Below, piece after piece: positions 34,310 to 43,219 of a stretch of DNA of 64,000 nucleotides (its first letter is position 1; every line of letters starts with the position of its first letter). Under the pieces are notes generated by a model. That model was given only the letters and a program-made list of their open reading frames with translations, was not told where the DNA came from and did no database searches. The position numbers and the translations under genes were made by a program. The stretch is from DASUPK01 sp963800285 (GTDB lineage Bacteria; Actinomycetota; Thermoleophilia; Solirubrobacterales; 70-9): contig CAWDAL010000013.1 in assembly GCA_963800285.1 (NCBI GenBank), forward strand, positions 1 through 64,000. Reading direction: 5' to 3'.

Positions 34310-36052
34310 ATGTCGTCGAGAGAGATGAATCGGCGGGAGGTGGGGCTCGCCGCACTGGGGGCCGTGCTGCTCGCGATCGTGATGACCTGGCCCCTGATCC
34401 TGCATCTGGGGTCGACGGTCCCGCGCGACATCGGCGATCCCCTCGCCGAGGCCTGGCAGCCGGCCTGGGGCGGTCACGCCCTGATCCATCAGCCCCTCCA
34501 CTTCTTCGACGCCAATCGCTTCTGGCCGACCAAGTACTCGCTCGCCTTCGGCGACGCGCTGATCGGCTACGCCCCCGCCGGGCTGATCGGCACGGGCCCG
34601 CACGCGGCGATGGTCCGCTACGACCTGCTCTTCATCTTCGCCTACGCGCTCGCGTTCTTCGGCGCGTACCTGCTCGCCCGCGAGGTCGGTATCGGCCCGG
34701 TCGGCGCCGTGATCGCCGGGGCGGCGTTCGCCTACGCGCCCTACCGGCTCGAGCAGGACGGTCACCTGCAGGTGATCTCGAGCGGCGGGATCCCGCTGGC
34801 AGCCGCCCTCGCGGTCCGCGGCATCCGCCTGCGGAAGCACTGGTGGATCTTCTGGGCCTGGATCGTGGCGGCCTGGCAGGTCTCGATCGGCTGGGCGCTC
34901 GGGCTTCCGTTCGCGTATGGGATCGCCGGGGCCGTGCTGATCGGAGTGATCGCCTGGCTGGCCCGTGGCCGCCCGCCGATCCCGCGGCGGATGATCCTCG
35001 CCGGAGTGGCGGGCGCCATCGTCTTCACCCTGTTCTCGTACTGGATCGCGCACGCATATCTCTACATCGGGGACCACTTCCCGGCGTCGAAGCGCAGTCC
35101 CCACGAGGTCGCGGCGTTCTCCGGACCCCTGAAGGCCTTCCTGGCCGCGCCCGAGGAGAACTTCGTCTGGGGACATGCCACGGCCGGGATCCGCGACACC
35201 CTGACGACCTGGCAGGAGAAGACCCTCTTCCCGGGTGCGGTGATCCTCCTGCTGGCGATCGCGGGGCTGTGGTCGAGCAGCCTCAGCAAGCGGTGGCGCA
35301 TTGGTCTCGGGATCGCCGCCGTCGCCTTCCTGGTGCTCTCGCTCGGCTTCCGTGAGGAGGGCGGCCTGCTCTGGCCCTACCGCGTGCTCTACGAGGTGCT
35401 GCCCGGGTGGGACGCGATCCGCACGCCAGGGCGCATGGCGACCTTCACCTCGCTCGCGCTCGCCCTGCTCGCCGCCGCCGGCGCCGAGTCCTTCATCCGT
35501 GGCGTGAGACGGAGGCGATTGCCCACCTGGTCCGCTGTGGCCGTCACGGCCGTGTTCGCCGTGGCGATCGTGACCGAGGGGCGCAGCCTGCCGTTCGACC
35601 CCTTCGACAACCAGGCCGAGCCGCAGGTCCCGCCGGCCGGCCCGACGACCGCGGACATCCCGCAGCCGCAGCTGCACCTGCCCGCGCTCACCGCCAAGCA
35701 GAACCGCGCCTTCCAGCTGGAATCGACGCAGGGCTTCCCCGAGATCGTCAACGGGAGGGCCAGCACCAACCCCGCAGTCGTGCTCGACCTCGTCAAGCAC
35801 ATGGCGACGTTCCCGGACGCCGCGACGGTCAGGGCGCTCCAGGAATACGGCGTGCGGACGGTGATCCTGCACCCCGCGCTGACCCTCGGGACGCCGCAGC
35901 AGTTCGCGGCACGCAAGCCGATCGACGGCCTGCCCCTGAGGCGCTACCGGCTGCCCGATCGCCCGGGGCTGATCTTCTACGACGTCGGCTCGTCGAACGC
36001 GAGGCCGGGCCCGAGCGGGCGCTCGCGCCCCGGGAGCTCCGGGTCGGACTGA
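34310..36052 (+). CDS. Multi-pass membrane protein, GT-C glycosyltransferase-like
   Basis: About 580 residues from ATG 34310 (ATG 34325 also possible). There are about ten helices and a soluble C-terminal domain of ~150 residues. The first loop, DIGDPLAEAWQPAWGGHALIHQP, carries an acidic motif as expected for the GT-C fold, and GWDAIRTPGRMATFTSLALALL recurs in related uncharacterised proteins. GT-C enzymes use polyprenyl-phosphate sugars outside the membrane. Exact activity is unknown. The final 76 bp overlap the convergent gene. Confidence 0.7.
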   Translation: MSSREMNRREVGLAALGAVLLAIVMTWPLILHLGSTVPRDIGDPLAEAWQPAWGGHALIHQPLHFFDANRFWPTKYSLAFGDALIGYAPAGLIGTGPHAAMVRYDLLFIFAYALAFFGAYLLAREVGIGPVGAVIAGAAFAYAPYRLEQDGHLQVISSGGIPLAAALAVRGIRLRKHWWIFWAWIVAAWQVSIGWALGLPFAYGIAGAVLIGVIAWLARGRPPIPRRMILAGVAGAIVFTLFSYWIAHAYLYIGDHFPASKRSPHEVAAFSGPLKAFLAAPEENFVWGHATAGIRDTLTTWQEKTLFPGAVILLLAIAGLWSSSLSKRWRIGLGIAAVAFLVLSLGFREEGGLLWPYRVLYEVLPGWDAIRTPGRMATFTSLALALLAAAGAESFIRGVRRRRLPTWSAVAVTAVFAVAIVTEGRSLPFDPFDNQAEPQVPPAGPTTADIPQPQLHLPALTAKQNRAFQLESTQGFPEIVNGRASTNPAVVLDLVKHMATFPDAATVRALQEYGVRTVILHPALTLGTPQQFAARKPIDGLPLRRYRLPDRPGLIFYDVGSSNARPGPSGRSRPGSSGSD

Positions 36053-37761
36053 GCGCGGCCCTCCCGGACCCGGACGATGGTCAGGGTGGCCAGTGAGATC
36101 ACGAGCGCCGTGGCGATCAGCCAGAGGACCGAGGCGTTCCCGCGGTTGAGGGGGCTCATCTCCTCGGAGGAGAGGCTCGGTCCCAGCGCCGAGACGCAGG
36201 CCCAGCCGAGGACGGCGGGCAGCGCGAGGCGGAAGTCGGAGAGGGACGTCGACGGCGTGGCGCGCACCGTCAGGACGATCGCCGTGAGGACCGCGGCGAT
36301 GAACGGTGCGATGGCGAGCCAGGCATTGGTCACGCCGAAGGCGGTCAGGACGGTGTGCTCGAGCTTGCCCTCCATCAGCCAGTCCGCCCAGGTGCCGGTG
36401 CCCTGCCTGCCGAGCAGCGGGTAGGTCAGGGTCCCGGCGAGCATCATCAGGCCCGAGGGGATCGCGAGCCCCAGGGTGAGCGCGGGCAGCCGCTTGTACG
36501 CGTACGCGAGGCCGATCGCGACGAAGGGCAGCGCCGGGATCAGGAACCGCGGCCCCGGGGTGCCGCCGCCGAAGGGCAGCCAGTAGCCGCTGTTGTAGAG
36601 GAAGTAGACGGCCGCGATGGCGAGGATCGTGTTGGCCTCCGCGCGGTGGCCGTCCCGGCGCATCATGAAAGCGCCGACTACGCCCATGATCAGGACGGGA
36701 GTGAGGATCAGCAGGCCCCGCCCCGAGAGCAGCAAATCGACCCCGCTGTCGAAGCGCGGCGCGGTGATCCCGAAGAAGCCGGCGCTGTTCAGGCCGAGCA
36801 CGTCATGGCCGCTCGCACCGGGAAAGGCGACGGCGTCGCCGTAGGCGAGCTTGAGCGGACTGCCGAAGGCCCAGAGGTTGAACGCGAGCGTCGCCATGGC
36901 GCCGGCGACCGCGCCGGCGCCATAGGCAGCCCCGCGTCGAAGCCAGTCGTAAATGCGAGGGTGCGCGCCGGCGCGACCCGTTTGACGTGTGAGCGCGTAG
37001 CCGAAGAGCACCACCCCGACCAGGCCCGTCTGAAACTCGAAGGTCACGGCGAGGCCGGCGAGGAGACCGGCGATCGCAACCGTCACGAGGCTGGGCGCCT
37101 TGTCCCTCTCCTTCATCAGCACGCAGAAGGCGGCGAAGGCAAGCCCCGCTGAAATCACGTGCGAGAAGAACTCCGCGGCGAAGGTCATCACCACCGTCGC
37201 CAGGCCGAGGGTGATCGCGGCGGCGGTGCCGTAACCCGGCTGGAAGCGATCGGCGGCCCAGCGCACGGCCAGCAGCAGGAGGACCGCCGGGATCACCGCG
37301 GCGAGCAGCGTCAGAGCCCAGATCAGCGGCGTCAGCCCCTTGATCGACGCCTGGACGCGCTGCCCGCGCTCGACGTCGTAGCCGAAGTTCTCGATGGGAA
37401 TGACACCCTGGTAGCCCCATTTCGGATGAGCGGTGCGGTCGACGTTGTGAGCGGCGGCGCGGGCGAGCTTGTCGCCGCCGAGCCCCTCGATCGCGTCGTA
37501 GAGGGGCGTGCTGAGCGCCGCCATGCCGGGGCTCTTCACGGAGTAGAAGTGCCCGTCGACCCAGGCCTTGTCGTTGGTGTTCCAGTGCCACTGGTCGATC
37601 TGCGCCCGGCCCTTGGAGAAAGCCTGCACCTGGTCGAAGTGGGCGAGCTGAGCCCAGCCGACCTGGTGCATGACGAGTCCCCAGGCGATGCCGAGCGTGA
37701 CGATCGCGGCCACACCGGGACGGGCCCGCAGGCCCGCTGAAAGCTGTTTCAGGCGCCTCAT
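35977..37761 (-). CDS. Multi-pass membrane protein, GT39-like
   Basis: About 594 residues from ATG 37761, which overlaps the methyltransferase stop (ATGA). A first helix is followed by a loop rich in aromatic and acidic residues (DQWHWNTNDKAWVDGHFYSVKSPGMAAL), then some eleven helices. This plan fits protein-mannosyl or other GT-C transferases. Between helices it contains QTGRAGAHPRI, which is encoded by the 43-bp dispersed repeat also seen in the kinase gene at 18105. It is part of an operon with a GT2 and a methyltransferase (37758-39445), suggesting glycan assembly on a lipid carrier. Confidence 0.72.
   Translation of the reverse strand: MRRLKQLSAGLRARPGVAAIVTLGIAWGLVMHQVGWAQLAHFDQVQAFSKGRAQIDQWHWNTNDKAWVDGHFYSVKSPGMAALSTPLYDAIEGLGGDKLARAAAHNVDRTAHPKWGYQGVIPIENFGYDVERGQRVQASIKGLTPLIWALTLLAAVIPAVLLLLAVRWAADRFQPGYGTAAAITLGLATVVMTFAAEFFSHVISAGLAFAAFCVLMKERDKAPSLVTVAIAGLLAGLAVTFEFQTGLVGVVLFGYALTRQTGRAGAHPRIYDWLRRGAAYGAGAVAGAMATLAFNLWAFGSPLKLAYGDAVAFPGASGHDVLGLNSAGFFGITAPRFDSGVDLLLSGRGLLILTPVLIMGVVGAFMMRRDGHRAEANTILAIAAVYFLYNSGYWLPFGGGTPGPRFLIPALPFVAIGLAYAYKRLPALTLGLAIPSGLMMLAGTLTYPLLGRQGTGTWADWLMEGKLEHTVLTAFGVTNAWLAIAPFIAAVLTAIVLTVRATPSTSLSDFRLALPAVLGWACVSALGPSLSSEEMSPLNRGNASVLWLIATALVISLATLTIVRVREGRAQSDPELPGRERPLGPGLAFDEPTS
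36953..36995. repeat. Dispersed REP-like element, copy 2, inside the GT39-like gene
   Basis: Begins ATGCGAGGGTGCGC and contains ACCCGTTTGACGTG, ending TGAGCG: the same 14-mers as copy 1 at 18105-18147, same orientation, also 43 bp long. The centre GCGCGCCGGCGCG is palindromic. It keeps the reading frame open but is translated in a different frame from copy 1, so conservation is at DNA level and not of a peptide. Confidence 0.7.
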
Positions 37762-38417
37762 GAAGGCGGCGATTGTACGCGGCAGAGGACCATGGTCCAG
37801 GGAGTCGGGCTCTCCACCTCGACTACCTCGAAGCGGCGGGTGAGAAACCGCACGAAGTCGCGCCTGGACCAGTGGTTCAGGTGCCCGGGCGTGTTGCCCC
37901 ACTCGCCCGCGTACGAGAGCCGGACGAGATTGAGCGCCCTCCAGAGCGGCTCGCGCGGGACGCTCGCGATCAGCCAGGGACGGGCCAGCTCGGCGAGGAC
38001 GTCCAGCGCGCGGTCGGCGTCCTCCAGGTGCTCCAGCACCTCGCAGCAGACGATCAGCTCAGCGGCATGCCGGCTCGGGTCCAGCTGCTCGACCGGCGTC
38101 GCCTCGAATTCGATCTCGACGCCGGCGCCTGCGGCGCGGCGGCGAGCCTCCTCGAGCACCTGCGGGAAGGCGTCGGTCCCGCGCATCGCGATTCCGCGCC
38201 GGGCGAGCCGGATGGCCAGCTCGCCTTCGCCGCAGCCGACCTCATGGCCCCGCTTCGCGCCGGTCCGCTCGACCAGCCGGTCGAGCCGCGAGGTGAACCC
38301 AGCCATCAGCCGCCGCGCGACCGGGTTCGAGGTCCCGTACTTGTCGTAGACGTTCCCGCTGGGCGCGACGGTGCTCCGAACGGAGCGGGGAGCAACCTCT
38401 TTGGCTGGGCTGCTCAC
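37758..38417 (-). CDS. SAM-dependent methyltransferase, class I
   Basis: 219 residues. SAM-binding motif I is HEVGCGEGELAIRLA; ELIVCCEVLEHLEDADRALDVLAELARPWLI covers the later Rossmann strands. NTPGHLNHWSRRDFVRFLTRRFEVVEV is typical of the methyltransferase 11 family found in glycan and lipid clusters. It is coupled on both sides by 4-nt ATGA overlaps to a GT2 and a GT39-like gene, so the substrate is probably a lipid-linked sugar or glycolipid (inferred). Confidence 0.88.
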   Translation of the reverse strand: MSSPAKEVAPRSVRSTVAPSGNVYDKYGTSNPVARRLMAGFTSRLDRLVERTGAKRGHEVGCGEGELAIRLARRGIAMRGTDAFPQVLEEARRRAAGAGVEIEFEATPVEQLDPSRHAAELIVCCEVLEHLEDADRALDVLAELARPWLIASVPREPLWRALNLVRLSYAGEWGNTPGHLNHWSRRDFVRFLTRRFEVVEVESPTPWTMVLCRVQSPPS

Positions 38418-39445
38418 TGCGCGGGGCTGGACTCGATCGTCTCCACGGCGATCGGCCGCGACGAGCCGCGGCCGCCGGGCTCGTAGTTGGAGGGGGGCAC
38501 CCCGGCCTCGAGCTCCAGCCTGCGGACGCGCTCGTAGACCCGCTGCTGGATCACCCGTTGCCCGGCGAGAGCGTCGCCGATGATGCCCAGGGCGAACATC
38601 TGGACCGCGGCCAGCATCAGGACGGCGCCGAGAATCAGCGACTGGATGTGGCCGCTGCGATCGCCGTTGACGATCCAGTCGACGAGGAAGGGCGACCAGG
38701 CCGCGAGCGCCAGCACGCCGAAGACGATGGTGAGCAGCATGAAGACGCGCAGCGGCTCATAGAGCGTGTAGGCGCGGAAGATCGCGAAGGTGTTCCGCCT
38801 GACGTAGGCGGAGGTGGAGCCGACGAGACGCGACTCCCGCTCGGTCTCGTTCGGCGAGATCGGCACGTCCTCGATCGCGACGGACATCTTGCCCGCCTGG
38901 ATCAGGCTCTCGAGCGTGTAGGTGTAGCGGGAGACCACGATCAGCTGGAGGGCGGCCTCGCGGTTGTAGGCGCGGAAGCCCGAGGTCGTGTCGGGCACGC
39001 TGGTGCCGGAGGCGCGGCGCACCACCCAGCTGCCGAGCTTCTGCAGGAGCTTCTTCGTCGGCGAGAAGTGGGCGACGTCCTGGACCTGGCGGTCCCCCAC
39101 GACCATGTCGGCGCGCCGCGCGACGATCGGCTCCACCAGGCGCGGGATGTCGGAGGAGCTGTACTGGCCATCGGCGTCGGTGTTGACGACCACGTCGGCG
39201 CCCAGCTTGAGTGCGGCGTCGAGCCCGGCCTGGAAGGCGGTGGCGAGCCCCCGTCGGCTGGTCAGCTTGACGAGATGGTCGGCGCCGTGGCGCTTCGCGA
39301 CCTCGGCGGTGGCGTCGGTCGAGCCGTCGTCGATGACCAGCCACTCGACCTGGTCGAAGCCGAGCACGTCGCGCGGGAGCTCCGAGAGGAGGTGCGGCAG
39401 CGACTCCTCCTCGTTCAGGCAGGGGATCTGAATGACCAGCTTCAT
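38414..39445 (-). CDS. GT2 glycosyltransferase, dolichyl-phosphate-mannose-synthase-like
   Basis: 343 residues. The GT-A domain shows IQIPCLNEEESLP, VIDDGSTDAT, VVNTDADGQY (metal-binding DxD) and DTTSGFRAYNREAALQ. Two C-terminal helices (~235-305) anchor it. Such enzymes load a sugar from a nucleotide donor onto polyprenyl phosphate, giving the donor for GT-C proteins, two of which are neighbours. First gene of the 39445-35977 operon, divergent from the GH5 gene over a 27-bp gap. Confidence 0.9.
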   Translation of the reverse strand: MKLVIQIPCLNEEESLPHLLSELPRDVLGFDQVEWLVIDDGSTDATAEVAKRHGADHLVKLTSRRGLATAFQAGLDAALKLGADVVVNTDADGQYSSSDIPRLVEPIVARRADMVVGDRQVQDVAHFSPTKKLLQKLGSWVVRRASGTSVPDTTSGFRAYNREAALQLIVVSRYTYTLESLIQAGKMSVAIEDVPISPNETERESRLVGSTSAYVRRNTFAIFRAYTLYEPLRVFMLLTIVFGVLALAAWSPFLVDWIVNGDRSGHIQSLILGAVLMLAAVQMFALGIIGDALAGQRVIQQRVYERVRRLELEAGVPPSNYEPGGRGSSRPIAVETIESSPAQ

Positions 39446-39472
39446 CGCGCTGATCGTAGGGTTTGTCCGGAG

Positions 39473-40540
39473 ATGACGCGGGTTCTACGGATCGTCGTGC
39501 TCGGAATGTGCGTGGGCGCCATTTCGTCGCCCCCGGCGCTCGGCCTGGGCGTGTCCGGCAACCACCTCGTCGACGACTCCGGGCAGCCGGTCCGCCTCCT
39601 GGGCGTCAGCCGCAGCGGCTCCGAGTACGCCTGCGCCGAGGGTTTCGGGTTCTTCGACGGCCCCACCGGCATGCGCAGCATCCGGGCGATGAAGAAGTGG
39701 GGAATCAACTCCGTCCGCCTGCCGCTCAACCCGGACTGCTGGCTGGGGCTCGACGGGGTCAAGCCCTCGCTGAGCGGCGCGGCCTACCGGGCGGCGATCG
39801 ACGGCTTCGTGGGGCGACTCAACCGGGCGGGCCTCTACGTCGTGATCGACGAGCACGTCGCCGCGCCCGCCGGCCAGAGGGCGCTCGGGATCATCCCGAT
39901 GCCCGACGCCGACTCCTCACCCGCCTTCTGGAGCTCGGTCGCCGCGCACTTCGCCTCCAACCACGCACTCGTCTTCGACCTCTACAACGAGCCGCACGAC
40001 ATCGGCTGGGACTGCTGGCTCGCCGGCTGCCAGATCCCCGCCGGGGGCCGCTTCTCCGAGCGCCACGGCGCGTACCTGGCCGCCGGCATGCAGCAGCTGG
40101 TGGACGCGGTTCGGTCGGCGGGAGCCACACAGCCCCTGATGCTCGGCGGCGTCGACTACGCGCGCGACCTCTCCGGGTGGCTCGCGCACGAGCCCGTCGA
40201 TCCGCTCGGGCAGCTGGTCGCCTCCGAGCACAACTACGGTCATCACCTCGCGCCGTGCCGCCGGGGGTGCAAGGCACAGGTCGCCGCGACCGCCGCGCGG
40301 GTCCCGGTGGTGGTCGGCGAGCTGGGCCAGACCGACTGCCGCCACGACTACATCGACAAGTGGATGCGCTGGGCCGACCGCCTCGGCCTCTCCTACTTCG
40401 GCTGGGCCTGGGACACGAAGGGCGGTTGGACCTGCCATGCCGGGCCCAGCCTGATCCAGAACTACCGCGGCAGGCCGACCGGCTTCGGCATCGGTTTCCG
40501 CAACCACCTGCTGAAGCTGAGACGCCATGCTCGCCGTTGA
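39473..40540 (+). CDS. Secreted glycoside hydrolase family 5
   Basis: About 355 residues: a signal peptide (RIVVLGMCVGAISSPPALG), then a GH5 barrel. VSGNHLVDDSGQPVRLLGVSRSG is the family's N-terminal pattern; KKWGINSVRLPLN follows. The acid/base Glu is in VFDLYNEPHD and the nucleophile Glu in VVVGELGQTD. Probably an endo-beta-glucanase or related enzyme acting on external polysaccharide. Several Cys (CWLAGC, CRRGC) may form disulfides. It overlaps the hydrolase downstream by 14 nt. Confidence 0.9.
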   Translation: MTRVLRIVVLGMCVGAISSPPALGLGVSGNHLVDDSGQPVRLLGVSRSGSEYACAEGFGFFDGPTGMRSIRAMKKWGINSVRLPLNPDCWLGLDGVKPSLSGAAYRAAIDGFVGRLNRAGLYVVIDEHVAAPAGQRALGIIPMPDADSSPAFWSSVAAHFASNHALVFDLYNEPHDIGWDCWLAGCQIPAGGRFSERHGAYLAAGMQQLVDAVRSAGATQPLMLGGVDYARDLSGWLAHEPVDPLGQLVASEHNYGHHLAPCRRGCKAQVAATAARVPVVVGELGQTDCRHDYIDKWMRWADRLGLSYFGWAWDTKGGWTCHAGPSLIQNYRGRPTGFGIGFRNHLLKLRRHARR

Positions 40541-41273
40541 GCGGCTGGGTGAGGGGGCGCCGGTCCTCTTCATCCACGGCGACATCGTCGGGCCGCAGCT
40601 CACCTGGCGGAAGCAGCGCGAGCTCGCCGACCGCTGGAGCCTCCTGATCCCCAGTCGGCCGGGATTCGGCGAGAGCCCTCCGCTGGAGCGAAACGACTTC
40701 GATCTGGAGGCGCCGATGTTCGCCGAGCTGCTCGGCGAGGGCGCGCATCTCGTCGGCCATTCCTACGGTGCCGTGATCGCCCTGCTGGTCGCCGCCCTGC
40801 GGCCCGACGCAGTCCGCTCGCTCACCGTCTCCGAGCCCGGCTGCCTGCGTCTGGCCGCCGGCGTCCCGGAGGTCGACGAGATGATCTCCAACGGGGAGCG
40901 TCTCTTCGCTCATGCAGCGGAGATCCCGTCGGAGGACTTCCTGCGGATGTTCCGGGGTGGCGCGGGATCGGCCTACGGGACCCCGGAGGACCTGCCCGAC
41001 GAGCTCCTGCACGGCGTCGAGCTGCTCAAGCGCGAGCGCCCCTCCTGGGAGGCTGAGATCCCGCTGGGGACGCTGGCCGCCGCGGACTTCCCGGTGCTCG
41101 TCCTCTCCGGCGGCCATTCGCCGGCCTTCGAAGCCGTCTGTGACTCCCTGGCGCGGGGTCTCTCCGCCGAGCGCGAGGTGATCGAGGGACGGGGCCACAC
41201 CGTTCCCTCGACCGGCGCCCCCTACAACGAGCGCCTCGAGGCGTTCATGGGCGCCGTGGATTCACAGGATTGA
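40527..41273 (+). CDS. Alpha/beta hydrolase
   Basis: 248 residues. HG motif FIHGDIVGPQLTW (oxyanion hole), nucleophile elbow GHSYGAVIAL, strand PVLVLSGGHSPAFE and the final His in GRGHTVPSTGAP complete the fold. No signal peptide, so it is cytoplasmic. The substrate is unknown; overlap with the GH5 gene implies co-expression only. Confidence 0.88.
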   Translation: MLAVERLGEGAPVLFIHGDIVGPQLTWRKQRELADRWSLLIPSRPGFGESPPLERNDFDLEAPMFAELLGEGAHLVGHSYGAVIALLVAALRPDAVRSLTVSEPGCLRLAAGVPEVDEMISNGERLFAHAAEIPSEDFLRMFRGGAGSAYGTPEDLPDELLHGVELLKRERPSWEAEIPLGTLAAADFPVLVLSGGHSPAFEAVCDSLARGLSAEREVIEGRGHTVPSTGAPYNERLEAFMGAVDSQD

Positions 41274-41373
41274 CACGCGGCGGGACCACCTCCTTAACCG
41301 GCCGACTCGCGCTGCTTCCTAGATTCGGCATCGCGACCAGGACCCGCGCCCTGGCGGGCTGACGGGCTGCAGA

Positions 41374-41403
41374 GCGGGGCCCGGGCAGGAGCCCGGGCCC
41401 CGC
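41374..41403. terminator. Strong GC hairpin terminator
   Basis: GCGGGGCCCGGGC (41374-41386), AGGA loop, GCCCGGGCCCCGC (41391-41403): a perfect 13-bp stem with a tetraloop, about 100 bp after the alpha/beta hydrolase stop and before the GGDEF gene. No U-run follows, only a pyrimidine stretch (CTCTCCTCGCC). Confidence 0.7.
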
Positions 41404-41488
41404 CTCTCCTCGCCTGCGACGGGGTGAATTTGGGCGATTTCTGCGGATGTGCAACTGCAGCCCATCGCCTAGGGTCATCCGGTCCTCG

Positions 41489-42511
41489 ATGGAAGCACCG
41501 ATGCGCTACAGCGTCAGGCAGCGAAAGCGGGCTCTGCGCTTCGCCGTCCTGGGCAACGCAGTCCCGATCGCGGTGGCGACCGCCACCGACTTCAGCTCGC
41601 ACCACACGGTCTTCTTCATCGGGGCGGTCGGTGGGTGCCTGGCGCCGGTCGGCGTCACCCTGCTGAGCCGCCGGCAGCCGATCTTCTTCTACGCCGCCGC
41701 CTATGGGGGGCTTCCGGCCCTGACCATGCTCCAGGCCTACAGCGGCGGCGCCGCCTCCCCGTACGCGATCCTGATGATGATGGCGATGATCTGGTTCGGC
41801 GTGCGGACGACCGACCGCGAGCTCGCCATCGGCATGGGCGTGCTGGCCGCCTGCGCGTACCTGCCGATGCTGATCTTCGGGCCGCCGGCGTATCCCGTCA
41901 GCTAGGGGCACGCGACCCTGCTGGTCCTGGTGGGCCTCAGCGTCGCCTACTCGCTGCGGGCGGTGACCCGCGAGACCCAGACGCTCAACGCGCGTTTGCT
42001 CAAGGACGCGACGGTCGACGACCTCACCGGCCTGCTCAACCGGCGAGGCTGGCGGATGACCGCCGAGCGCGAGCTGGCCCGCGCGGCGCGAGAGGGGACC
42101 CAGGTCGGCGTGCTCCTGCTCGACCTCGACAGCCTCAAGGAGATCAACGACACCCGCGGCCGCGACGAGGGAGACCGCGTGCTGGTGGAGACGGCGGACC
42201 GAATGCGAGCGGCGCTCCGCGCCGGCGACGTCCTTGCCCGCCTCGGCGGCGACGAGTTCGGCGCCCTCCTCATGGACACCTCCGATGGGCAGGCCCTCGC
42301 GGCGATCGACCGGCTCAAGGAGATCACCCCGGAGCTCGGCAGCTTCTCCGCCGGCGTCGCGGCCTGGGAGGGCGGCCAGTCGCTCGATGAGCTGCTCCGC
42401 CGCGCGGACGTCGCCCTCTACACGGCGAAGACGGACGGCGGCACCCGGGTGGAGATCGCGCCGCCGACCCTCGAGCCCTCGGAGGCGTTCACCGAGGGCG
42501 AGGCCACCTGA
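41489..42511 (+). pseudogene. Membrane-bound GGDEF diguanylate cyclase interrupted by an in-frame TAG
   Basis: From ATG 41489, about 138 codons encode several membrane helices, then TAG (41903-41905) stops the frame. The same frame continues GHATLLVLVGLSVAYSLRAV and a full GGDEF domain: DDLTGLLNRRGW, LLLDLDSLKEIND, RLGGDEFGALL (active GGDEF) and RRADVALYTAKTDGG, ending at 42511. A single change from TGG would give TAG, so this is a point nonsense event, not a frameshift. A GTG or TTG restart near 41930 could yield a one-helix cyclase. Otherwise c-di-GMP output from this locus is lost. Confidence 0.85.
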
Positions 42512-42571
42512 GGCGGGCCGCCTCCCGCCGCGCACCAGATGTAAGACGGACGCAATCTTTGCCTGCTGAGA

Positions 42572-43219
42572 ATGGCGCGGATGCAGGGTTCGCTCGCCGT
42601 GATCGCCAAGGCCCCCAGCCCGGGACGAGTGAAGACGCGCCTCTGCCCGCCGTGTACGCCGGGCGAGGCGGCGAGCCTGGCCGAGGCTGCCCTTCGCGAC
42701 ACCCTGGCGGCCATGCTCGAGACGCCCTGCGACCGCCGCCTCCTGGTCCTCGACGGGGAGCCGGGGCGGTGGGCGGATCCGAGGTTCGAGCTGATCCCGC
42801 AGCGAGGCCGCACCCTGGACGAGCGCCTGGCCGCGGCCTTCGAGGACGCCGGGGGCCCGACTCTTCTGGTCGGCATGGACACGCCCCAGGTGACGCCGGG
42901 ACTGCTCGCGGGGGGGCTGCGCGCGCTCGGCGAACCTCGCACGGACGCGGTTCTGGGTCCCGCCTCGGACGGTGGCTACTGGGCCATCGGACTGCGCCGG
43001 CCGGACCCGCAGGCCTTCCTCGGGGTGCCGATGAGCACCGCGCGGACGGGTCAGGCCCAGCTCGCGCGGCTGCGCGGACTCGGCCTCCGCGTGCGCCTGC
43101 TGACGGAGCTTCGCGACGTTGACCGGTTCGATGACGCGCGCGCCGCGGCCGAGCTGGGACGCGGCACCCGCTTCGAGGCCGCGTTCCGGTCGCTCGCCAT
43201 CCCGGTCCCGTCGCCGTGA
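42572..43219 (+). CDS. TIGR04282/DUF2064-family glycosyltransferase-like protein
   Basis: 215 residues. The start GSLAVIAKAPSPGRVKTRLCPP and the later GMDTPQVTPGLLAGGLRAL and GPASDGGYWAIGLRRP are hallmarks of this nucleotidyl/glycosyl-transferase-like family. ATG 42572 is used. It opens a three-gene unit with a methyltransferase (4-nt overlap) and a membrane protein. Members lie in exopolysaccharide or glycan clusters; the biochemical role is not settled. Confidence 0.85.
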   Translation: MARMQGSLAVIAKAPSPGRVKTRLCPPCTPGEAASLAEAALRDTLAAMLETPCDRRLLVLDGEPGRWADPRFELIPQRGRTLDERLAAAFEDAGGPTLLVGMDTPQVTPGLLAGGLRALGEPRTDAVLGPASDGGYWAIGLRRPDPQAFLGVPMSTARTGQAQLARLRGLGLRVRLLTELRDVDRFDDARAAAELGRGTRFEAAFRSLAIPVPSP

